Origin: Saccharomycopsis crataegensis
Taxonomy: Eukaryota > Ascomycota > Saccharomycetes > Ascoideales > Saccharomycopsidaceae
NCBI RefSeq assembly: GCF_037102585.1
Contig: NW_027043821.1
Coordinates: forward strand, 62,001 to 126,000
DNA length: 64,000 nt
Direction: 5' to 3'
Below the pieces are notes generated by a model. That model was not told the origin of the DNA. It did no database searches and worked only from the letters and a program-made list of their open reading frames with translations. Each line of letters begins with the position of its first letter. Position 1 is the first letter of the stretch. Below, piece by piece: positions 30,866 to 41,256 of the stretch. The position numbers and the translations under genes were made by a program.

Positions 30866-31888
30866 ATGTCTGATCAGAAACGCCAAAAAACTAATCCTAC
30901 TGAAAAAATGTCTAGTCCTCTTAAGATTTGTGTTCACTCTGGCTCTTTCCACGCCGATGAAGCCCTTGGTTACTACCTTCTTAAACTTCTTCCTAGATTC
31001 AAGGATGCCACCCTCATACGTTCTCGTGACCAAGCTCAATGGGAAGCCAGCGATATTGTCATTGATGTCAGTGGTAAATACGATGGTGTCAAATTCTTTG
31101 ACCATCACCAACGTGGTTTTGAAGAAACTTTTAGCGACGATTACTCTACCAAACTTTCATCTGCCGGGTTGGTTTACAAACATTTTGGCCGTGAAATCAT
31201 CAGTGAGGTTTTGAAATTAAACAGCGCAGATGAAAATGTTGACCTTCTCTATTTGAAGATGTACAAAGAATTTGTCGAGTCCCTCGATGCCAATGATAAC
31301 GGTATTGAAGCCTATCCAAAAGAAGTGAAACCAGCTTTCCACTACCGTAACATTACTTTGCCTTCCATCGTTGCCAATTTCAACCCATCATGGAACGAGG
31401 ACCACTCAGACGAGGTTTACTACCGTCAATTCCTCGTGGCCAGTGATTTCATTGGTAATTGTTTCTTGAGAATGCTCAAATCATTGGGTAACTCTTGGTT
31501 GCCAGCTAAAAAGGTTGTTTCCGATGCTTTCGTAAAGCGCTTTGACGTCGATAAGTCTGGTAGAATCCTCATTCTTGATCAATTTGCTCCTTGGAAAGAA
31601 CATCTCTATGATATTGAATTCAAGAATGACGCCAAGGGAGAAATCACATACGTGCTCTTTGAAGATACTTCTGGATCTTGGAGAATTTCTACCGTGCCAA
31701 TTACCAGCTCATCATTCAGCAACAGAAGACCATTGCCAGAAAAATGGAGAGGGGTCAGAGATCAAGCTCTTAGTGACTTGACTGGCGTCGAAGGATGTGT
31801 CTTTGTTCATGCTGCTGGTTTTATTGGTGGTGCAAAGACCAAGGATGCAGTTTTGAAGTTGGCCAGAATGAGTTTAACTATGGATTAA
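30866..31888 (+). CDS. MYG1 family DHH-like exonuclease (YER156C homologue)
   Basis: MYG1 proteins are DHH-superfamily phosphoesterases. Human MYG1 is reported as a 3'-5' RNA exonuclease acting in nucleolus and mitochondria. Visible motifs are CVHSGSFHADE (about 22-32, the first metal motif) and FFDHHQRGFEETF (DHH motif, about 75-90). The C-terminal GVEGCVFVHAAGFIGGAKT block is also conserved. Length is 340 aa, equal to the yeast protein YER156C within a few residues. A second ATG lies at residue 15, so a shorter form is possible. Codon bias is moderate. Confidence 0.93.
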   Translation: MSDQKRQKTNPTEKMSSPLKICVHSGSFHADEALGYYLLKLLPRFKDATLIRSRDQAQWEASDIVIDVSGKYDGVKFFDHHQRGFEETFSDDYSTKLSSAGLVYKHFGREIISEVLKLNSADENVDLLYLKMYKEFVESLDANDNGIEAYPKEVKPAFHYRNITLPSIVANFNPSWNEDHSDEVYYRQFLVASDFIGNCFLRMLKSLGNSWLPAKKVVSDAFVKRFDVDKSGRILILDQFAPWKEHLYDIEFKNDAKGEITYVLFEDTSGSWRISTVPITSSSFSNRRPLPEKWRGVRDQALSDLTGVEGCVFVHAAGFIGGAKTKDAVLKLARMSLTMD

Positions 31889-32243
31889 ATTTGATGTGGA
31901 AAAAAAAGGGGAGTATTATTATTATTATTACAGCACCATGTTTTCTTTTAGGGTGGGTTCTTTATAGTATAAATTGTAACGTTTTTATTTGATAATTTTT
32001 TGTTGGAGAACTGGTAAAGATGAATTAATTTAAAAAAAACATACAAGTAAATTTTTTTTTTTTTTTAATGTATTCGGCCATTTTTAATTTCACCCCAAAG
32101 AAAAATATCCTGAACAGTTTTCACAAAATACGGGGAGAAAAAAGGTAATAACAATAGGGAAATGGGAAATGCTGTTGAAGTACTGATTGACATATATGGT
32201 TCTGCTATTTGTGTTTTTCCTTATGGAGACATAAAAAGTCAGC
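31889..32243. other. Convergent 3' intergenic, MYG1/CAF16
   Basis: AT-rich sequence with an ATT repeat (31914-31931) and a T tract (32050-32066). It lies between converging genes and no gene is seen. Confidence 0.5.
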
Positions 32244-33119
32244 TTATTGCTTGCTGCTCTTGTAATCTTCACTCAACCAATGTAATGCCAACGGATGAAC
32301 ACTTGGAACCATACATATTTTCATCTTCTTTCTAGTATGTTGATCTTCAATTGTCTTATTGCCATCTGATTTCCCTCTTAGGATCTGTTCAATATCATTG
32401 TACTTCACTTCACTTTCATCCTCTGTACCTTGACCTGCGGCCACGAACTCAATATCATCATTGAAGTTTATGCTCTTTGTAATTTTTCCCTTGTTTAAAT
32501 GGATCAAATGGGTTGGGAAATCCAAAGTCGCCAACCCATCAAATATGTGAGTGGCATAAATGATACACGATTTACGGGTCAAGGTCTCTTGTTTCAACCA
32601 ATTGAGAAGTCTGAGACGCACCAACACATCGAGATCAACGGTGACTTCATCTAATAATAACACTTGCCAAAGAGGGAACAATTTGATGAGCAATTGCACT
32701 CTTCGGCGTTGACCATCACTAATATGGTTCATGTTCCACGATAAGTCAATGTCCAAAATCTCCAACAATACATCACGACGATCTGGTAAATTATTGATGC
32801 CCACCGATTCAATGAGGGTCTTCACTGGCATATCGCGTCGTATCACGGAGTTCAATATCCATTCGGTTCCAAGAAATGTGGCGACATTGTTAGATGCTCT
32901 ACTAAATGGGTCTTGGCCAGCAAGTTTGATTGCCTGAGGGGTACTTGTGAGTCGTTGTCCGGAAACAAGTTTGAGAAGGGTTGACTTGCCAGCACCATTA
33001 GGACCAACGATGACGAGACGTGACCCCCAAGCTAGGGATAAAGAAATGTCTTGTAACCCAATCAGGCCAGTTGGGTAGGTGTAATTAAGATTTTTCACTT
33101 CAATGGCAAGATCGGTCAT
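32244..33119 (-). CDS. CAF16: Soluble ABC ATPase, Ccr4-associated factor Caf16
   Basis: Single ABC cassette without membrane segments. In S. cerevisiae it is linked to the Ccr4-Not complex. Walker A GPNGAGKST is at residues 39-47, the signature is a degenerate ISDGQRRRV, and Walker B is VLLLDEVTVDLD. The His switch is in IYATHIFDG. The chosen start (ATG 33119, MTDLAIEV) gives 291 aa, against 289 in yeast. The open frame upstream is hydrophobic, lacks family similarity and was not included. A CACGTG lies at 33353-33358, 234 bp upstream, next to the LST7 stop. Confidence 0.93.
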   Translation of the reverse strand: MTDLAIEVKNLNYTYPTGLIGLQDISLSLAWGSRLVIVGPNGAGKSTLLKLVSGQRLTSTPQAIKLAGQDPFSRASNNVATFLGTEWILNSVIRRDMPVKTLIESVGINNLPDRRDVLLEILDIDLSWNMNHISDGQRRRVQLLIKLFPLWQVLLLDEVTVDLDVLVRLRLLNWLKQETLTRKSCIIYATHIFDGLATLDFPTHLIHLNKGKITKSINFNDDIEFVAAGQGTEDESEVKYNDIEQILRGKSDGNKTIEDQHTRKKMKICMVPSVHPLALHWLSEDYKSSKQ

Positions 33120-33370
33120 CGCAATAAAAGAATTGAAATTATTATTATTGGTATATGGTAGAATCTCTAAATGAATAAAAAGAACAAGAAATAAAAATAT
33201 GAAAAGAAATGCAATGTAGCTGCTTTGTCTTTTGTTTCCTTTTCCAGTGGTAATTAGAAATCTTTGCAATTTGTATAATATATAGTAGTATAGTATAAAG
33301 GGGTATTTCGTCAGAAAGAAGAAAGAAAAAAAAACATCATTACTGTCGTCAGCACGTGAGCATCTTGCCT

Positions 33371-34237
33371 TCACTGACTCCGGTATAAATCATTTAGGAA
33401 CCTGACGGCCACCGCATGGACTCTGATGTAGATCTGCTCGTCATCCAAGATTTCCAGAAGGTTTCTAAGAATGATAGTTTGGGTTCTGAGCGATTCCAAT
33501 GGCGGTGATGTATCTTCATCTTCTGATGCAGATGAACTTTTCAGCGATGATCTGGCGCGCTGAGAGTCCCGTCGGACTGATCCACGATAGATTGATACTG
33601 TGGGGTCATGCGAATCATTGATAGAACTGTTGAATGAGTTGATGGTATTGGTTGAATAGTTTTCGTGGTAGTTCTTATTATTAGTATTATTAGGGGATTG
33701 GTAATTTAAACTTGCACTGGCATCCGTTAGCAGGAGTCTTTTTTTCTTCAATGATCTGATAAGGTAATGGAAGAACATGCAAATTTGATTTGAATGTTTA
33801 AGTAAAGTGCTCTGGTCATCACTGGTGAGAATTAGGGAGTATTTGCGAAGCTTGCCTCTTGCTGAAGAATCCAGTACACTAAAGGTTCTAGATATAGAGT
33901 ACAACAAATTTGAGTCACCAAACACCGTGATTTTCGAACTTGCCTCCTCCGATAACGATCGCGCGACAATGGATTTAAGTTTTTCATTGACCACTTGGTC
34001 GTTGAAGCCTTGGGACGATATATAAGTGCTCCTGTCAATATCCAGGACCATGCAGTGTCGAGGAACCGAGGATGGCAAAGTGTCGGGAAGATTCAACTTG
34101 CAAGATGCACATTGTAAGCGGTCAGGAATTTTCATTGGGAGAGGGGCAAGGCGAGCCCGACGCCGTCGCGAAGATAAAAGAGTGACGGGCCCGTGGGTCT
34201 CGCAAAAATGAGCGAGGGTAAAGTAGTAATAGGGCAT
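33371..34237 (-). CDS. LST7: Folliculin homologue, Lst7
   Basis: Lst7 with Lst4 forms the yeast folliculin-FNIP complex, a GAP for the Rag-type GTPase Gtr2 that tells TORC1 about amino acids at the vacuole. The N-terminal longin signature AHFCETHGPVTLL is plain, followed by the CASC motif and the YISSQGFNDQ segment seen in folliculin. A Ser/Asn-rich insert (about 185-255) separates this from a helical C-terminus. Length is 288 aa, against 242 in S. cerevisiae. Like other yeast Lst7 proteins it lacks the folliculin DENN half. It diverges from COX6. Confidence 0.88.
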   Translation of the reverse strand: MPYYYFTLAHFCETHGPVTLLSSRRRRARLAPLPMKIPDRLQCASCKLNLPDTLPSSVPRHCMVLDIDRSTYISSQGFNDQVVNEKLKSIVARSLSEEASSKITVFGDSNLLYSISRTFSVLDSSARGKLRKYSLILTSDDQSTLLKHSNQICMFFHYLIRSLKKKRLLLTDASASLNYQSPNNTNNKNYHENYSTNTINSFNSSINDSHDPTVSIYRGSVRRDSQRARSSLKSSSASEDEDTSPPLESLRTQTIILRNLLEILDDEQIYIRVHAVAVRFLNDLYRSQ

Positions 34238-34752
34238 TAAATATATATGTATATATATTTATATGTAGAAGTTCTATGATTATTTTTCCAACACCGAATT
34301 TGCTTTCTTGTGTAACTTGTTGTTTATTCGGTATTTTTCTATTGGGTGTGTGCAAAAAAGTTTTTCCTTCCTTCCCTGCCCCCGGGAGCCGGTGCGGTGG
34401 GCTGCGGTTGGCCGGTAACGGGCTGCGGTTATGACCTTTGGATACCACCCCCTGGTATTAATGATCATGTGATCTACACCCCTTGTATCCATCCGCTACG
34501 GTGGGCGAGAAAGACAACCGGCAGGGCAGCACCGGAAGACTAGTCTCCACGCACCTGGAGCCAATTTTGAAAGAAAAAAAAACACTGCCTATTCGCACTC
34601 CCGCCAATAGCGTGTGTTGAATAGCTAAAAAGTTTTTTTCCCTAATTGAAAAAAAAAAACATCAAACCACTAATTGTGATAAAATCTTAACTAGTTCGAC
34701 AAACACCAACACCAAGGAATATTCTCGACTTCACACAAATCAAACATTAGCC
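34238..34752. promoter_or_regulatory. Divergent promoter LST7 / COX6
   Basis: The shared promoter contains a GC-rich island (about 34375-34450) with two direct copies of GGGCTGCGGTT (34399-34409 and 34420-34430, 21 bp apart). Two CCAAT boxes lie at 34561-34565 and 34604-34608, 188 and 145 bp before the COX6 ATG. CCAAT boxes are bound by the Hap2/3/4/5 complex, the usual activator of respiratory genes. No gene is seen. Confidence 0.6.
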
Positions 34753-35264
34753 ATGTTCAGACAAATCATCAGAACCCCAGCCCTTAGAGTTGCCGTTCCA
34801 GCCATCCGTGCTAGACCAGCCTTTGGTTCTTTCAACAAGTTCGTCAGAAACTACTCCGACCACCACGAAGAAACTTATGAAGAATTCACCACCAGGTAAG
34901 TGCATACACTGCCTTTTTAGCATAAGATTATGTTTAAATATATATTGGGAATTCAGGTATACTAACAACTATATTAAATAGATTCGAAAAAGAATTTGAA
35001 CAAGCTTACGATCTTTTCGAAGTCCAAAGAGTCCTCAATAACGCTTTCTCCTATGATTTGGTCCCAGCTCCATCAGTGATTGAAAAGGCTTTGTTGGCTT
35101 GTAGAAGAGTCAATGACTACGCCACTGCCGTCAGAGTTTTCGAAGGTTTGAAGGTCAAGGTTGACAACAACGAACAATACGAAGCTTACCTTGAAGAATT
35201 GAAGGATGTTAGAAAGGAATTGGGTGTTGACCTTAAGGAAGACTTGTTCCCAGAATCTGCCTAA
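34753..35264 (+). CDS. COX6: Cytochrome c oxidase subunit VI, one intron
   Basis: Nuclear-encoded subunit VI (mammalian Va) of complex IV, imported into mitochondria. Exon 1 is 34753-34895, the intron 34896-34981 (GTAAGT...TAG, perfect TACTAAC at 34960-34966) and exon 2 34982-35264, joining within an Arg codon. The product is 141 aa, against 148 in S. cerevisiae. A cleavable basic leader (MFRQIIRTPALRVAVPAIRA) is followed by YSDHHEETYEEF. The highly conserved core reads AYDLFEVQRVLNNAFSYDLV, then PAPSVIEKALLACRRVNDY. The intron splits the mature N-terminus. Confidence 0.97.
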
Positions 35265-36427
35265 GAAGATAATTATTGTACCTGAAAAATTATCGCCAAA
35301 AAAAAAATATAAAGCAGAACAATAATATCAAAAAAAAAAAATTCAAAAAAGAGATATAATGAAGAAAGTAAAAAACAGGGCAACAATATGACCAAAGAAA
35401 AAAAGTATTTAAAAAAAAATTAATTGAATAAAAAGATATTAAAGAAACCTTTTTTTTCTATTCTTTTTTTTGTGATTTTTATTTTTCTATATTTTTGTGA
35501 AATTTGGTGTTCTGGAGTATTATTAAATGATTTATTGAATATGGTGAAGGAGTTGCTACTTTTTTTTTTGTGGTATTGGACGTGCTGTGGTTAGAAATGA
35601 CATCTACTATAATTCTTTTTTTTTTCTGTGTTTTGTTTGTGAAGTCACTAGTTATTTTCAGTTTTAAAAATTGAAGTTTTACATAAACATTACTACTGTC
35701 ATTTGGTATTACTATTACTATTATTCCTATGATTTGTCATATCTATTGCTACTGTTATGAGGGGAATGTGCATTTCAGTATTATCTACTCACAATTTATC
35801 TATCTATTCCCACAATACATTATTATTATTATTATTATTATCATCATTGTTATCATTATTTTTTTCATCATTATCATTCTTCTCATAATCGTCATTATTA
35901 TTATTATTGTCATCATATCTGTAAGGCTGGAAAGAGATCTAAAAATATATGCAGTGAGAAAATAAAAATCGTACCACCAAAGCAAACAGGGGGTCTTCCA
36001 CATACTTTACCATTTGTCCTTCTCTTTTCCGGACCCCTTTCTAATTGCCATATAAACTTTGAGATATTTGAACAGTTATAACCCCATCTTTTTATTCACA
36101 AAGCAAGGCTCTCAGTGATTGTTTCAATATACCGAATCACCCCCTACGTACAACCTCCCAGAGATATTTATACAGGGTGCGGAACCCCTCAAATAGATTT
36201 CTGTGTCACGTGCGCTTATCTTTCCCTTGGCCGACTATCACCAGAAAAACGTAAGAAAACGTCAAAAATCCTCATCTCATCTCATCTCGCATTTAGAAGT
36301 TAAACGTTGCCCAGAAAAAAAAAAATAGAAAAGAAGAAAAAATAAAGGAAAAACAAAAAAAAAAAAAAAAAGATTAGAGAACTATCATAAAATAAATACA
36401 GCACCCTATAGAAGAATATCCTTCATA
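35265..36427. other. Intergenic, COX6/LEE1, with simple repeats
   Basis: This 1.16-kb stretch has no convincing gene. It holds A-rich and T-rich tracts (35290-35470, 35560-35625) and an ATT/ATC trinucleotide tract. A GTCACGTG box lies at 36205-36212, 216 bp before LEE1. An A-rich leader (36315-36375) precedes the LEE1 start. Apparent Ile-rich open frames come from the repeat. Confidence 0.55.
35818..35912. repeat. ATT/ATC trinucleotide repeat tract
   Basis: An imperfect run of ATT and ATC triplets of about 95 bp in the COX6-LEE1 spacer, with no stable reading frame that looks coding. Confidence 0.75.
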
Positions 36428-38400
36428 ATGTACCCAAACACAACTGCCTTCCAAGGGCCCGCGCAAGGTCAATCTCCCCTGCAGCAAACCCTGGTTCAGC
36501 TGTGGGCAAAACCTTCTAAAAGTATGTTCTGTGCTTCAATCTTGAATAAACAGGCTTTAATTAATCTTATCTGATTATGAGCTATGAAGAAATGTGTCGA
36601 AAAAATAATAATAGCAATGCTATTGCCTAAAAATTCTTGATGAAATCGTTGAGATCAATCTGATGATATCCTTTTACTAACCGCTCTTATTTTCTAGATC
36701 TATCTCATGTCCCTTGTAAATTCTTTCGTCAAGGTGCTTGCCAGGCTGGAAACTCCTGTCCATTCTCCCACTCGATGGATCTTCATTCGCCAACCACTAT
36801 GAATCCTTGCAAGTACTTCCAGAAAGGCAATTGTAAGTTCGGGTTGAAGTGTGCTCTAGTACATGTGATGGCTGACGGAAGAAAAGTTCATACTCGGGCG
36901 TTTGCACAATATCAAAAGGACCAGAACCAGCCAGTATCATCAGCAGCACAGATACAGCATCCAGGAATATCTCATGTTGATACTCAACAAATTCAAATCC
37001 CATCACAAACAACAAAATTTGGCCATTCTGCTTCTTCCTCAATATCCGCCAACAATAACATTGGATCCAGTAATGTTTCGAGCCCATTGATATCATCTTT
37101 TCCACATCAAGCCACTAATCAAAACCATTACTTTAATAATAACCAGCCGCAATCTGGTCCCGCATCCAGTGAGCAACAATTCCTAAGCTATCCTAACACT
37201 TGGTCTCAGAATAGCAACCACCAGACTAATGAGGACCATTACCCTTTGAATTCTTCAAATGAGTTGATGGATAAAATAGGGAATACATACGCCGGAAGTA
37301 ATAATATTGGAAGTTTTGGTACCATTAGGACTTTACAAGAGTCTAATGGCTTTGAAAGCTCATCCCATGGTGTTAATGAAGCTGCCAAAGCAAATGATAC
37401 TGTGTCTAACTTGGAAACTAAAAACGAAGAAGCAGAGGAAAATGATGACGATGATTTAAAGTTTGAAGAAGATTATGTTCCATCAAGCTTAATGGATTTG
37501 CTAAGCTCACAAGAGCTAAAGCGGAAAATTGCCAAAAATGAGAACACTGATGAAGTCAACAATCGTATAAATGGTAGTGCCTTCGAGTCCAATATCATTA
37601 GTAATGATAATACGTTTAATACTAATGCTTCTAATATTATTGTTGGTGATGGTGAAAATACTCTTGCTCCGGGAACCCCTTACCCAACCCATACTCATGA
37701 CAGTGGGTTTAGTAATTTGACGAGACAAATCCATAAAAACGGCTCTGTTTCCTCTACCTCTTTATCAATGGGTTCTGGTTCTGCCAACAATAATAATTAT
37801 GTCACAACTAGTAACTCTAATAGCATTAGTACAAGCTCTTCTAAAATCCCACTATTTTCTCCTACTTCCAGTACAGGGTTCTCACCAGTGGCAGAATTGA
37901 GCTCATTAAGTTTCAATGGTTCAAAGAATGATGTTTGGGGTATTGGCAATGGTGGATTTGGGGGTGCGGCTAATAACTCCAATTCCAGCAATATTGTCTC
38001 TAATACAAATGGCCTTGTCAACAATGGTGTTAATATCAACAGTGGAGAGCCCAGATTTTCAACCAGACATGCATCGTTTGGCTCACTTTCTAAAGGAACC
38101 CCTCTGGACTCCTCATCTTCTTTCCAACCACTTCCATCGCAGTTTCTGCTGCATCTGTATCTGCTGGGACTTTTGAATAACCCCATCAATTTGAATGGAA
38201 ATGGTTACAATGTTGATAATAATGAAATTAACATTAGTCGAACGTTGACTAATTCAAGCTTATCGAGGGGCAACAGTTTTGGAAGGGATTCTAGGTTCGG
38301 GGTATGGGGAGTGAGTAACAATACTAATAATGGGGGGAATATAAATAGGGGAGCGGATGATTTGGTGGATCGAACATCTAGATGGAGCGTTAGTGAATGA
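36428..38400 (+). CDS. LEE1: Tandem CCCH zinc-finger protein, Lee1 type, one intron
   Basis: Exon 1 is 36428-36521 (31 codons plus 1 nt), the intron 36522-36697 (GTATGT...TAG, TACTAAC at 36675-36681) and exon 2 36698-38400, giving 598 aa. The join yields KPSK-N-LSHVPCKFFRQGAC, the first CCCH finger (CKFFRQGACQAGNSCPFSH), followed at once by the second (CKYFQKGNCKFGLKCALVH). This finger pair defines S. cerevisiae Lee1 (YPL054W), whose role is unknown; CCCH fingers usually bind RNA. The rest is Ser/Asn/Gln-rich, with one acidic patch. CTG codons are unusually dense here, three in exon 1 and five within 38146-38166; they fit serine better than leucine. An E-box lies 216 bp upstream. Confidence 0.9.
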
Positions 38401-39130
38401 ATTACCAGTGATGGGGGTGTTGTACATCTAGCTATCAATTCTACTTTTTTTTCTTATACAAAAATTCCTCTCAGATCTTCTCCTTTTTCTTTTCTTTTTT
38501 TTTTCTTTTCTTTTTGGTTTTTAATTATTAATTGATTTTTGGTGATACTTTTACAGTGAAAATATAGAGAATGCAGTTTCCTCTGCAATATTCTTTTTGT
38601 TTCTTGATTTTTGGAGTGATTTTTTTTTGTTATCTTTTTCTAGAACACTGTCTAGAATATAAAAAGAAAAAAAAAAAAAACTTTCTTTCTATTATTGTTT
38701 TTATTCTTATACTGGGGCCTGGAAATTAATTTTTTTTTTCTTTTAGTATTTGGAAACTTTGTATTTTATTTTATTTGATTTACTGAATTTATTATTTGAT
38801 TTCCTATTCTATCTATTACCAATTTATTTATTACCCTGGGGACTTTATACTTGGATCACACAAAATCAAAAAAGAAGAACAAAAAAAAAGTATTGTTTTT
38901 TAATTTTAAAGTCGATTTTTCATTTCACCAAATGTAAATGGATTGATGTGATGTTCCATATCCTGTTTTTGTCAAGCGCTACCCAAAAAAAAAAAAGTAA
39001 GTTTATCTTTATCAATGTAATTTCTGAAAAATGGCAAAAAGATAGGAAATTGTTCCTTATTTGATAAACCATAGCATTCAACTGATAGCCCATAACTTTT
39101 AGGTGGCTTATTGAGCTCTCTTATTTGTGA
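38401..39130. other. Intergenic downstream of LEE1
   Basis: Very T-rich 3' flank (runs at 38490-38520, 38618-38630, 38730-38745). A 104-codon frame at 38750-39064 is Phe/Leu/Lys-rich and looks like chance AT-rich sequence. No gene is supported. Confidence 0.5.
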
Positions 39131-39770
39131 TCATTCATTTTCACCTTTATCTTCATCAACAGGCTCCAACCCCCACTTCCCAGCTAAATACTTCCGGTTG
39201 ACAAGATCATTAGCAAATTTGAGAAGAAATTCTTCAAGCCCCAGAAACAATCTGAACCACATGAAATCGTGATTTACGAACTTGATGATTTGGCCAACTT
39301 GATCTTTGTTGGCTGGATTTAAATCAATACATAAGCTGTCGCCGCTGCTATTCAGGGCAAATGCGATCCACTTATCATCAAATCATGTCTGCTTAATCTC
39401 CATTTATTCATTTGTGTCATTGTAACTCGGTCTATCATCACCATCCAGGAGATCTGAAGTTTCTAGGTCATTTTTGATTTCATGTAGCTGTTGCCATGCA
39501 GCTTGAACATCTTCTGTTGATAGAAGCACTCCATCCACACTAAATACTTCGATATCTTCAGCAGCACCATTATGAATCTCCACTGTTTCGATGTATGATT
39601 TTGGTATTTCGATTCCATTCAGTTTCTATTTTTAGCTCTTCAATTTGTTGATCTGTGGCAGGAGGGTTCAATGCGGCCAATATCTTAGTATAATTTTAAT
39701 CGATTTTGATATTTTCTTTTAGCCACGACTCAATTGTGTCCCAAAATTCATTTGTTTTGTTAATGGTCAT
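39131..39770 (-). pseudogene. Decayed SMI1/KNR4-family gene
   Basis: Read on the minus strand, this 640-bp tract encodes an almost complete SMI1/KNR4 (SUKH-1 fold) protein of about 210 residues, interrupted by at least three stop codons and one frame change. From the start ATG at 39770 I see FWDTIESWLKENI, LNPPATDQQIEELKIE and IPKSYIETVEIHNG. Further on are VLLSTEDVQAAWQQL, DDKWIAFALNSSGDSLCIDL, GQIIKF and GLEEFLLKFANDLVN. These match, in order, the family pattern of helix, LnPpAteeqI, lPeSy..vhNG, L.s..ev...W, WiPf...g.slciDl.P, gQvi.f and eFL..fa.DL. The short layout resembles single-domain SMI1 proteins more than yeast Knr4. The gene appears dead but recently so. Confidence 0.8.
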
Positions 39771-40114
39771 TTTACTTCTATTTTTTTTTCCTCTTTTGAT
39801 ATCAAATAATTATTTTCTTGTAAATTATTTTCCCTGCAAAAACAGCTACATCTTTGATTCAAGTAGTTCGAAATGAAAACAGAAACAAAAACAAAACAAA
39901 GCATGATCCAAATAATAATGATTTACAATAGAATACCATAATTTAAGAAGGAAGTCTCATCACCCCGACAACAAAATAGTTAGAAATGTATAAAGATATG
40001 AGGTATTTTTGATAGTGTAAGAATATCCATATTGGTCAACACATGGTTTTCGGATGATACGTAAGCGACATCAAAAAACGAATCTGTAACCTAAAGTAAA
40101 TAATAGATGCTGAG

Positions 40115-40680
40115 ATGTTAATGTCAACAATCAAGGATATCTCACCAAGCAAACCCTTTGAAACCAACACAATTTTTCATCAAACTCCTGGAAATATCAC
40201 TGAAGAAGGAGTGTTAGGAAGTGGCGGTACTAAGGTTATGGGCGCTGATTAGTCATTACAATCCTTTTGATTTGAATTGGTGTTGATCACAGAGGGTGGA
40301 GAGAATCAGCATTTTATATATATGTTATATTAGCTGATCAAACAGCTACGAGAAAGGCAAATGTTTTCTTTGATCAGATCTACGATTATCTCGATGTTTG
40401 GAGAATAGATCTTCAGCTGAATTTTGTTTAGAAGCAAGTGAAATTGGTTATACCGAGCTAAAGTCCATTTGGAATATTACCGGAAAAACTGAATCTTCAC
40501 AGAAATCCAAAGTTTTTTTTTTTTTTTTTTTTTTTCAGCTCAATAGTGCTCCCCCACCTTGAATAGATCTTCAGGATTCGGAGAGCTTCCATGTATTTCA
40601 GGATATGAAAAAGAAGGCGATCTTGCTGATTGTTGGTGGTGCTATAATAGCTGGAAAATAAGTAGATCCTTTATAAAAAT
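40115..40680 (+). pseudogene. Possible coding relic, family unknown
   Basis: Three plus-strand segments have protein-like composition in different frames: 40115-40252 (e.g. ETNTIFHQTPGNITEEGVLG), about 40333-40440 (e.g. KANVFFDQIYDYLDVWRID) and about 40420-40510 (e.g. FCLEASEIGYTELKSIWNI). A weaker one follows near 40575-40670. I cannot name the family. The pattern suggests a broken gene with several interruptions, but chance cannot be excluded without a search. Confidence 0.3.
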
Positions 40681-41249
40681 ATAATTAATTGCGAGATATA
40701 TATTTCCATCATTTGTGGTGTAAGCGTAGAACGAACGGACTCCCGGACAATTGAAATTAAAAAGGAGGTCTGAAACCCCCTACAACCTAAATTTCAAACC
40801 TGTCGGTTCACTGTTGACACCTTTTCACTGGCTATCTACGGAAGCTAATCAAAGACATGGGTTGGGTACTACAGGAAGCCGACCAAAAGTACGTTCACTT
40901 TCTATGTTTGTCACAATATGTTATTGGCCTTTCTCGCAAGAAGATCGGCCGCCATGAATCTCCAGTACCAAGCCAAGATTCGGATGCCTATTTCTTGAAA
41001 AAATTTCCAACTCCAAATTTAAGTTCCCATTACACTGGCAAGAACCGTTGGTGCTTTTGTGAGTAAATGAGTTGTATATCAACGAGTAACGGAGATTCTA
41101 AATAACATGTAAGCCGGGCACATGGGCCGGTCAGGCACTTTCACCTCCAAGGATCAGCCGGTGGTCTGCCTGTGCGATAATAATAGTAATAACCATTAAC
41201 AACTACGTAACCTTAACCCTCCCCCCGGTTTGCGCAGCAGTGGGTGGTA

Positions 41250-41256
41250 TGACTCA
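41250..41256. promoter_or_regulatory. Gcn4 site TGACTCA upstream of ILV5
   Basis: A perfect TGACTCA(T) lies 274 bp upstream of the ILV5 ATG. It fits general amino-acid control of branched-chain synthesis. I looked for the Leu3 pattern CCGGNNCCGG and found no exact copy. Confidence 0.7.

Noticed and set aside
32244-33374. Longer Caf16 with hydrophobic N-terminus
   Set aside because: The open frame upstream of 33119 has no ATG start at its end and no family similarity, while MTDLAIEV matches the family start.
35729-36003. Ile-rich and Met/Ile-rich frames in the COX6-LEE1 spacer
   Set aside because: Products of the ATT/ATC triplet repeat; no protein-like composition outside it.
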